A DNA stretch of 22,500 bases from Chrysomallon squamiferum (lineage: Eukaryota > Mollusca > Gastropoda > Neomphalida > Peltospiridae): contig CM022679.1 of assembly GCA_012295275.1 (NCBI GenBank), positions 3,260,912-3,283,411 on the forward strand, in the 5' to 3' direction. The translations under genes and the position numbers were made by a program. Positions 14,444-22,500 of this stretch are shown here, piece after piece. Positions within the stretch are counted from its first letter, which is position 1, and every line of letters begins with the position of its first letter. The notes under the pieces were generated by a model. That model was not told the DNA's origin and did not search any database. It was given only the letters and a program-made list of their open reading frames with translations.

Positions 14444-15360
14444 GTGTTTTTTTGAGTGAAATTCAATGACGTTATTTAAATATTTGTACGTAGATTCATT
14501 CATCTGCATATATGCTGTTTTGTTCATCTATTAGAATATGTATAATTTTATACATGATATAGTTCAGTCATGTGTAAAATGAAATTTCATCCTTCAAACA
14601 CCAGCTATTGAAAAATGCTACAAACTTTTTGTTCCAACCCAGTAGTTAGTATCTTATGACTCCTTTATAAAATTCACAGTGTATTTTTTTCCTGTCTGTG
14701 GGAAGGTATACTAAAACGAACGCTAACTTGCTAAATTATCTTAGAACTCTCTGTGTAGAATGTATACAGAACACACATTCATTCATCACTGTTAGAACTG
14801 TTCTAAAAATAACCCCACACCCACAAAACTGATGAAAATAATCTCAGATTTCCTCTTTAACATGGTCATTAAATTCAGACTGAAATAAATATTCATCATT
14901 ACTAAATTAAGTAGAAATGTCATTAAACATTTATTCACTGATTAATGTAAAATATGAAAAAAATTCAGTAAAGAATGTTATCTCTTGTGTAGCACTAAGT
15001 ATAAAGTCATTAATATCTGCTTTAAAGCAATATTAAATGCAAAACCGTGTTGTCATGGTAATTAAATAGATATTAAGTAATAAATAATAATTTGAAAATA
15101 ATAGCTAAGACAGTTTTGTGTTTTAGAATTAATAAAAATTGAAAATAAAAAGTTGATATTAAAAAATGATGTAAAAATAATTGAAGATTGTTTTGAATAT
15201 ATTTTTCGCTGTTTATAGGAATTTGTTTGTAAAATCATGTGTGAAAATGTTTTCAAAATGATTTTTTAATGGAAGTAACAATGTTGATTTTTGTTTTATT
15301 TCAAAGTGAGGTGTGGTAACATTAAAACAAATGTTAAATTCTTTTATTTTTTACATTTTT
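14444..15360. other. AT-rich DNA with an inverted repeat mate, no gene seen
   Basis: Contains TTTGTTCCAACCCAGT (14628-14643), the exact reverse complement of 14420-14435, and an X-box-like word at 15049-15062. Remaining open frames are short and of AT-rich composition. Confidence 0.6.
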
Positions 15361-15384
15361 AAATTCAGATGAGATCACTGGTTT

Positions 15385-15622
15385 GAATTTTTTTTTTTTT
15401 TTTTAAATAAATAAATAAAAATAAAAAAAAAAAAGAAAAAAAGAAAAAAAAAAAACAAATAAATAAAATAAAAAAAAATTTTAAAAGAATATTAAAAAAT
15501 TCCAAATTTTTTAAATTTATTAAATTATTTTTTTTAAATTAATTATTTCGTTTATTTAAGCAAAAGTAATGAATATTAATAATTAAAATTGCCAAGTTGA
15601 TTAAAAAACAAGATTTTAATAA

Positions 15623-15653
<31 letters not shown>

Positions 15654-15663
15654 GTAACAAAAC

Positions 15664-15742
<79 letters not shown>

Positions 15743-15845
15743 TCAAAACAAAATGATAGATAATTATTTAAAACAAAAATGTAGATAATTATAATATAAT
15801 AATAATAATAATAGTAGTAGTAGTAGTAGTAGTAACAGTAATAAT
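15385..15845. repeat. Poly-T/poly-A block and long AAT array
   Basis: Poly-T at about 15388-15404 turns into A-rich TAAA sequence to 15470. AAT runs follow at about 15622-15650 and 15663-15740, then AAT/AGT units at 15798-15845. Confidence 0.9.
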
Positions 15846-16045
15846 AACAATTTAAATGAAAATGATGTTTAAGCCAGCAGTAATGATTTTGAATTATTCA
15901 GTAAATCACATATTTAATTAGAAAAAACACTAAAGATATAAGCTACTTATTTAAATACTTACTAGTGAAGCATTAAACATGTACATCACAGGATAATTGA
16001 AATAAATGTTTATTTCCTTAAAAATGAAATATGGCTCTTCAGATA

Positions 16046-16232
16046 TGTGTGTTTATGTATGTATGGGTTGTGTATTTGTATGTGTTTGTATTTGTATGTG
16101 TGTGTATTTGTGTGTGTTTGTGTGTGTATGTATGTGTGTGTATTTGTGTGTGTATGTATGTGTGTATTTGTGTGTGTATGTATGTGTGTGTTTGTGTGTG
16201 TATGTATGTGTGTGTATGTGTTAGTGTGTATA
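16046..16232. repeat. TG-rich array with TATG and TTTG interruptions
   Basis: TGTGTGTATTTG and TGTGTATGTATG blocks alternate for about 185 bp. Several overlapping Cys/Val frames on the plus strand and a His/Thr frame on the minus strand arise from it and are not genes. Confidence 0.9.
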
Positions 16233-16249
16233 CCAGCATGTAAGTGAGA

Positions 16250-17930
16250 TTTACCTTTTTATTATATCCTTTTTATTATATCCTTTTTCTGTCATGAAAA
16301 ATTTATGACTGAACAAAATTTCTTGAGGACAGCCACAAAATGTTTTTTTCTTCTAAGAAACAGAAACCACAAACACATCAAAGACATTACTGTCATTTGA
16401 GTAACAAATTGATATAACCACACCTGTTTTGTGTATTGCCGTTTCCATGACAACTAGCAAGCACATTTTCAATAGTTCAGAAATAGCTGAAGACAAACAA
16501 AGAAATCAATCTGAGATTTGATGATTTTAGCATGTAATGTCCTTTGCTTTGCAAAGTCTGTCTTGTTTAAACCATTAACTCTGTCTTATTTGTATATATG
16601 AACAGAAAGACAAACAAACAAACAGACACGTACACATATAGGCATAAATACATACACACATAAGTGTGTGTCTGTATATGTGTATTGATGGATGGATTTA
16701 TATATATATATATATGTATATGGATGTGGATGCATGTGTGTTCATCTGTTTGAGTACATGCATGGAAAATTTAAACTATGAATTTTTTAATACTAAACTA
16801 TAAAATGGAAATTCACATAATTAAATATGAAAATTATGTTAATAATTCTTGAAGCATTTACAGAAACAAATTATAACATTCTACAATGCATTAAGCTAAA
16901 TGTAATACATATCATTTAAACCAGTGGTTCACATTTGTAAGTATTTAATTGAAATGTATTGTTGTGTGTATGAATGTATGCATGTATTTATGTGACTGCA
17001 TATTTTTAGAATTCACTGTTTGTATCTCAGCTGGGAACATGTTCATTATTACTTACCTAGCAGGAAAATTATCTACCTCGTCAAATATCTTTGTAAAATA
17101 ATTATTGTGCTGAACATTTTTATTTTTATAGGATGCATATGTGTGTAAGATGTATGAAGGATTCCTACAGTATACTTAATTTGGAAATACAGGTAGATAA
17201 ACACCTGTAAAAACACAGGTAAAAAATGCATAGTTCACCTGCCAGGGAGATGTAAATTAAGAAGATAATATTTAATATATACTGTGTAAAAAGGTTCATT
17301 ATATGTTATTATGTGTTAAAATGCACGTGCTAATGAATGTTATTTTTAAACAAGTGGTAATATCTAAATTAAAACATGTCAGTTCATACAGGAGATAATG
17401 AACATGATAATGGGTATAAATTAAAATATCATTGTTACACCCCACTTGTCGATTATTATATAACATGTTTGTTAATATGCATTTTACTGTTAAGGATTTA
17501 AAACTTATAGACATAAAAGTAAATTAAAAATAAGCTTTTTCAAATTGACAATACTCTTAGCCAACAGTTCCATAGCGTTAGGTTGCAGATGGGGTTTTGT
17601 TTAACAAAAGTTAATACAACAACGGTGACAACGCCTATATTAATGGCTTATAAATTTTAAAGTATCACTGCACACACCCACCAGTTCTGATTTATGACAA
17701 AATCTTTATATATTGAATAAGTTTATATTCATTGTACACTGTGGTTTTAGTGTTCAGTTAACAGTTATAAAATATAAATATTATGCGTAATAAATCTATC
17801 TTTGATGTCTAACTTATCTATTTATTTTAATTTTATTAGAATTTTTGTAATGCAGATAGTAACTTAATATAACAGTAATAATTAGTAAAAGCAAAACCAA
17901 ATTTAGGAATCTTTTTAAAATTATTTATTT
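16250..17930. other. AT-rich upstream DNA; X-box site and CACCTG cluster, no gene seen
   Basis: Mostly unique sequence with a short TA run at 16698-16716. It contains the X-box match at 16441-16454 and a cluster of CACCTG/CAGGT words at 17189-17242. Open frames are short and unremarkable. Confidence 0.55.
16441..16454 (+). promoter_or_regulatory. RFX X-box-like site
   Basis: GTTTCCATGACAAC fits the consensus GTHNYYATRRNAAC for RFX factors at every position. RFX proteins drive ciliary genes in animals. Linking it to the cadherin gene is inference; a single such match can occur by chance. Confidence 0.3.
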
Positions 17931-17934
17931 ATAT

Positions 17935-18005
17935 ATTTATTTATTTATTTCTTAAAATGTTATTATTATTATTATTATTATTATTTTTATAGTTATTATT
18001 ATTAT
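17935..18005. repeat. TTTA and ATT simple repeats
   Basis: TTTA units at about 17920-17952 and an ATT run at about 17960-18003. Confidence 0.88.
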
Positions 18006-18224
18006 CATAAATTTCTCTTTGTTACAGACATAAAGATGATACCATTAACAAATCTTGAAAATTAAAATTGTGCTTTCCCTTTAAAATAATTTAGATCAAT
18101 GAATATAACAATAACAAAAGTTTAAGAGAAGTTAAGCTCTGATATATCTTTACGCCTCCCCTTAACAAAAAATACTTGGGTCTGCCTTGCTGTATCGTTA
18201 GTACATGTTACATAAGTAAAAATC

Positions 18225-18620
18225 GTGTTTTTCAGACCGTATAATTAATGAAGATATCTGCCCCTTTTTGAAAAATAATTGATCTCCGCTTGTAAATAAT
18301 AATAAGAAAACCGCGTGTTAGAGATGATAAGGAAGTCACTGTGTAATTGAAAAATCTGAAACGTTGATGTTGCAAGCGGTGTGGATGTAGTCGTAACCCC
18401 GCTGTTGACTCAGTGTAGACTGCCAGTTTAAATATATATTTGTTTAGACGCTGTTCAAAGTTTTCAGATTCTACATTGAAATTGTCATAGCTAATAATTA
18501 TTGTCAAATATTGACGGCAAAACTGTCCAAACAAAAATTTACTTGTCTATGAAGTAACCGTAACGCGCTGGTCTTTATGTACAGGTTGAGTTTAAACAGA
18601 GTTTTAATAGAGCAACTACC
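18225..18620. promoter_or_regulatory. CpG-richer unique segment, candidate promoter or leader region
   Basis: Compared with its neighbours this stretch has many CpG dinucleotides (for example ACCGCG, AGCGGT, ACCGTAACGCGC) and little repeat. A 100-codon minus-strand frame from a non-ATG start (18534-18232) has ordinary composition (NFNVESENFEQRLNKYIF) but no recognised domain. Together with 18723-19750 it is the most gene-like upstream DNA. Its role is not established. Confidence 0.25.
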
Positions 18621-18645
18621 GGTAAACAGAGATGAAAGAATAATT

Positions 18646-18650
<5 letters not shown>

Positions 18651-18722
<72 letters not shown>
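18651..18722. repeat. CT then CA compound microsatellite
   Basis: CT for 29 units (18651-18708) then CA for 7 units. On the minus strand it reads TG then GA, the same compound order as the plus-strand array at 19807-19922. Confidence 0.96.
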
Positions 18723-18919
18723 ATGAATCACATTTTTCCTTCTTTCTTTCTCTCTCTCGCATCGTCTTTCTTTCTCTCACTGTCTTACTATTTGCTTAAA
18801 CTTTTATATTACATATCATCTATAACTAAACATTTTGAAAAAAGAAAAAGACGAAGAAGAAGAAACTGGATATCACAAAATAAATCTTTGAGAAAACAGA
18901 AAAAACTATTTTGATTTAC

Positions 18920-19042
18920 CTTAATGTCTTCCTCAGAACAAATTTCCAGTCGGCTCAAAAACCGGATCTCATCTACATCAGTTTCTGCGGTCAGAGAATG
19001 AAATAGATTTGTCCATTCTCGCAGTTCTTCATCTTTCCTTAC
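18920..19042 (-). CDS. Candidate orphan coding exon (strand uncertain)
   Basis: On the minus strand the frame reads KDEELREWTNLFHSLTAETD followed by VDEIRFLSRLEICSEEDIK. It has balanced, charged, soluble-protein-like composition and ends at a good donor (AAG|GTAAAT). The upstream acceptor (CTTACGTAAG) lacks a pyrimidine tract. On the plus strand, 18937-19042 is bounded by a good acceptor (TCTTCCTCAG) and an excellent donor (TTAC|GTAAGT), with one open frame (NKFPVGSKTGSHLHQ...). One strand is presumably an exon of a gene I do not recognise, or a leader exon of the cadherin gene. It cannot be joined to other exons here. Confidence 0.35.
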
Positions 19043-19139
19043 GTAAGTTAATTTAATTCATGTTCAAAGAAAAATGGCTGACAGCTTTTTCTTGAAAGAT
19101 GAAACAAACAATAATCAACTGACTATAAAATTGAAAAGA

Positions 19140-19800
19140 ATTTTTTTTTTCACTTCTCGATAATTGTTGTCTCTGTGAAATTTCTCCAAGGAAATTGACA
19201 AGTGATTTTTTTTTTACTTGAAAAGTGTAATCAACAACACTTCATTTCACATAAAATTGTCAACGAAAATTTTTTCCGCTGAAACTAAGGAAATTGACAA
19301 GAAGCGTCACCTCTTGAAATGGACAATGTTGTTAGCGGACGAACCAAACCGTTATGTTACCGAATTCCGTTTTCTTCTTCTTCTCCTTCTTTTATGTTGT
19401 CATACCTGAAATATACAAAATGAACACATTAATGTCAATATCATCATCGGAACCAATAATAATAATAATAATAATAATGACAATAATAATAATAAATATT
19501 TTTGAAGGGGGAAAAAAAAAAAATAACATTAATTTTCAAAAGATGTATCGTTATCTGTTTAAGAAATATTTTCATAACACAAACGGATTCCCATGTTTTC
19601 GCACAAATTCCGCTACGGCTTTTGTGAGCGAGGAAATAAATTTTAGCGGGAAGCTGTGGAAGAGAAAAAGTGCGTGTACTGCGAGTTTAGAAATCCAGAG
19701 GAACTTTATCAAAGCGACCCGCTTATAGATTGATAACACAAACATTGTTTAAACTCGTTGTGAAATATCTCCCAGGCATAACTAGACTGTTTCCTTTCTG
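19140..19800. other. Unique segment with CpG-richer patch at 19540-19725, no gene assigned
   Basis: Apart from an AAT run (19458-19495) and an A-run (19510-19523), this is non-repetitive. From 19540 to 19725 about eleven CpGs occur (ATTCCG, TACGGC, GAGCGAGG, TAGCGGG, GCGTG), well above the local level. Short plus-strand frames (19354-19728) have no recognised family. A transcription start for either direction is possible but not shown. Confidence 0.3.
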
Positions 19801-19805
19801 CGTTA

Positions 19806-19928
<123 letters not shown>

Positions 19929-19999
19929 TGTATCTAATAAAAATAAATAAATGTTTAAGTATAAAATATACCAATCAGTCGATAGAAATCAAACCAAAC

Positions 20000-20130
20000 A
20001 AATTATAAATCGACAAATTAATTAAATAAAATAAAAATGTATAGAAAATAAAATAAAAATAAATAGAAAATAAATAGATAAATAAATAAATAAAAAAAAA
20101 AAAAAAAAAAATAAAAAAAAAAAAACCAAA
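20000..20130. repeat. AAAT/TAAA and poly-A low-complexity stretch
   Basis: AAAATAAA and AATAGATAAATAA units end in poly-A at about 20091-20125. It could be the 3' tail of an old retroelement, but no element body is recognised beside it. Confidence 0.8.
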
Positions 20131-20134
20131 AAAC

Positions 20135-20565
20135 ATAACAGTTCACTTTCTTAAAAAACCCACCTAAGATACAATAATAAACACAAAATCGTTCTTACTA
20201 AGATTACTGATATTTTCACCACCTACCCGTGTAGATCTTTATCCGAAAAACCAAGGAGAGCCCCTTTTCTAAATACCTTGTTTTCTTTTGTTTAACAGAA
20301 AAACATAAAAACTACGAGATAAAATCGTCCTTGTCCTAAAATCCTGAGATGCTGTGATGAGGACAGAGTAATATCAGCTTAATCTTTACCTGCTTTCTGA
20401 AACACCCAAAATAGCCAAATATCCATAAACCACGAATACATCTACCAAAGTAAAATACCTGTCTATCTAGGTAAGCTAGATATTTGTATATTAATGTCAG
20501 ACTTGGTGTTTTCAACTGAAAAAACCTGTTTCGTTATTCTGTAACGTCATAGGAACAGTTATATA
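20135..20565. other. Unique DNA, no gene seen
   Basis: About 430 bp of non-repetitive sequence with no long open frame in either direction and no recognised motif. Confidence 0.5.
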
Positions 20566-20569
20566 TACG

Positions 20570-20597
20570 TGTGTGTGTGTGTGTGTGTGTGTGTGAT

Positions 20598-20625
<28 letters not shown>
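20570..20625. repeat. GT then AT microsatellites
   Basis: GT run at 20571-20595 and AT run at about 20599-20625. Confidence 0.93.
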
Positions 20626-20628
<3 letters not shown>

Positions 20629-21039
20629 AATATATATAGAATGTATTTGTATTATTTAATTTTAACTGATCTAATAATTTATTATTATTATTATTCTTTT
20701 TTTTTATAAAATAAAATATCAAAATAAATAAAATAATGACTGTTTAACGGTATATTATAAAGTAATTGCCCATAAAACTTATTTTTATCACAGTCTGTAA
20801 TTTTCGCGTCCTTGAAAATTAACACATGCTAAGCTCCGCGTGTTTTAATTGCCAGCGTTAATTCCAGCTATTTCAAAAATGGAGATGATTTGTTTGTTCT
20901 TCCAACAAAGTCCTCCATCTTTTGTTGGTGTCTGACAATCACCTGAACGTGATAATTCCAGCAATTCCAGACGATACAAAAAAAAAATTACTTTTGTTCT
21001 TTTGATACAAATATATTCTTGTCGTGATCTACATCTGTA

Positions 21040-21300
21040 TCGATTCGTCTGAATTTATCTCTTTGTCTCTCCTTTCTGTCTATCTATGTATCTAACTATG
21101 TATCTATATATTGTTTATTCTTTTTCGACTCTTTATTTATCATTTGTCTGTATTTCGATTTCTTCCTATTGTTACTTTATTCATTCATTCTTATTTCTAT
21201 TATAGTCTTCTTTTCAGTTTTTCTTAGTAACTTTTTCTATTTATTTCATTCTTTCTTCTTTAACTTACTTACTTACACTGATTTATTCATCTATACGTTC
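21040..21300. repeat. Pyrimidine-rich degenerate TCTAT/TTCATT sequence
   Basis: T- and C-rich on the plus strand, with TATCTA, TTTATTC and CTTACTTACTTAC words. It could be a decayed tetranucleotide satellite. No coding frame. Confidence 0.55.
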
Positions 21301-21339
21301 TGATATTCATTTTACTGTGTGTCCAATTGTAAGAAGTTA

Positions 21340-21780
21340 ATTCTAAACATCATTTTCAACACACGTTCATGCAACGTCAGCAAACCGCACACCAACTTGA
21401 TATCAAACCACGAAACATCAGCATATTGACTGTAAAATAACACACACACGTGCAATGTTAGAACAGACGTCTCGACAAGACAAGATCACGAAACCTTCAA
21501 ACACAACTTTGACAGACGTGCACTGTAGACCAGTATGGACACTGCTGCTAAGTCCAATGACATCTTGACCTTAGGCTAACATGCGGCCAGAGGTCAGTTT
21601 GTTGACGAAATGTATCACAGAACAAGTCTTTGTCTTTCACCTTGGCACCGTGTTTAGTAAAGCAGGCGAGTAACTATTTGGAAATATTCAGGTAAAACAG
21701 GGACACAACTGAAAGGAAGGTCTGGGACAGGGGACGGGATTTTGGAAGGGCGTGTTAAAATGTTAGAGTAGGATTTTATT
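21340..21780. other. Compositionally complex island, function unknown
   Basis: About 440 bp with clearly higher G+C and CpG than its surroundings and no simple repeats beyond a short CA run. It includes TGACCT at 21566-21571 and AGGTCA at 21591-21596, nuclear-receptor half-site words in everted arrangement. No long open frame or recognised family. It might be a regulatory region, a non-coding exon or an old transposon remnant. Confidence 0.3.
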
Positions 21781-21789
21781 CTTTAAGAA

Positions 21790-22020
21790 ACTGATTCCAT
21801 CATGATTATCATCATTATTATTATTAGTTGTAGTAGTTGTAGATATAGTAGTAGTAATAATTATAGCTGTGGTAGTAGCACCTGGTTTTATTATTAGTTT
21901 TGGATTTTAGTTTTATTATTGTTGTTGCTGCTGCTGTTGTTGTCGCTGTTTTTGTTGTTATTATTGGGATTTCGTTGCTGTAGTTGTGGTAGTTGTAGGT
22001 ATTATTAACAACAAAGATAA
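21790..22020. repeat. GTT/ATT/GTA trinucleotide-rich stretch
   Basis: Interrupted TTA, GTAGTTGTAG, TTGTTGTTGCTGCTGC and similar triplets. Not a gene. Confidence 0.8.
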
Positions 22021-22390
22021 CACTCAGTACTTCTACAAGTCAAGGAGTTTTCGCCAGTGTGCCTCAAATGTTCTTAGTTTGATTAAACGGTTATTGATTC
22101 CGCCATTTTGAAATATTTACCTCGTTGTCTGATGTACTGATTGTTTTGATTGGATGTTTATTCCAAGCTTTTCCTTAATTACTGACAAGAAATATCACGT
22201 GATCTTATTACGCTGTGAGATGACAAATCCAGTTTTCTAATAAACTAGCACTCACATTAACATGGGGAAATAACCCAATCTTCGGTATTTGTGCCCAACA
22301 CAAGCGTGCTTTTGACTGTAGTGAATTACATTTATAACGGTTGTTTTGTTAATAATTTAGCATTCATTTTTGTGAAGCATCTTCCAAACA

Positions 22391-22442
22391 ATTTTATTTT
22401 ATTTTATTTTATTTTATTTTATTTTATTTTACATTTTATTTT
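22391..22442. repeat. TTTTA pentanucleotide microsatellite
   Basis: About eight ATTTT units followed by T-rich sequence to the window edge. The preceding 22020-22390 is unique AT-rich DNA with nothing recognised. Confidence 0.92.
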
Positions 22443-22500
22443 ATAATTTTTTTTTATATTATTTTATTTACTTATTTATTTTTTTTTTTAATTTTAATAT

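Noticed and set aside
16006-16247. Overlapping Cys/Val and His/Thr frames on both strands
   Set aside because: All derive from one TG/TATG array.

Overview
The window looks like nuclear DNA of an animal. It is very A+T-rich (about three quarters by eye) and packed with microsatellites (AAT, TG/CA, GA/CT, TAAA), minisatellites and poly-A/poly-T runs. One multi-exon gene with small exons and GT-AG introns can be read. The cadherin family, intron layout, repeat load and decayed tRNA-type SINE-like pieces fit an invertebrate, perhaps a mollusc or other lophotrochozoan. That taxon is an inference; no sequence here settles it.

Positions 1-9332 (minus strand) hold the 5' part of a cadherin gene. 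Fifteen coding exons can be joined with consistent phase. They encode a signal peptide, a short N-terminal stretch, EC repeats 1-4 and most of EC5, about 564 residues counted from the second in-frame ATG. The gene leaves the window at position 1 with no transmembrane or cytoplasmic part seen. EC1 to EC5 read most like the N-terminal half of the CDHR1 / CDH23 / insect Cad87A type of non-classical cadherin. The introns (about 210 to 1500 bp) are mostly simple-sequence DNA.

The first recognised coding exon is preceded by a good splice acceptor, so the transcript probably has one or more non-coding leader exons further right, and 9333-22500 would be first intron and/or promoter DNA. No gene is firmly identified there. 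The stretch 9333-18100 holds AT-rich filler, microsatellites, a 28-bp-type minisatellite (about 12746-13205), a degenerate ACATCAACATTTAA array (about 13886-14310), a perfect 92-bp AAT/ATT palindrome and SINE-like fragments.

The stretch 18200-19750 is less repetitive and richer in CpG. It contains one exon-like segment (18920-19042), readable on either strand, and is flanked by two inverted TG-AG compound microsatellites. It is the best candidate for a leader exon/promoter or a separate gene. A second compositionally complex patch lies at 21340-21780. I see no evidence of an unprecedented biological system; the most useful leads are the 18.2-19.75 kb segment, the RFX X-box-like sites upstream of a possibly cilium-related cadherin, and the repeat families.
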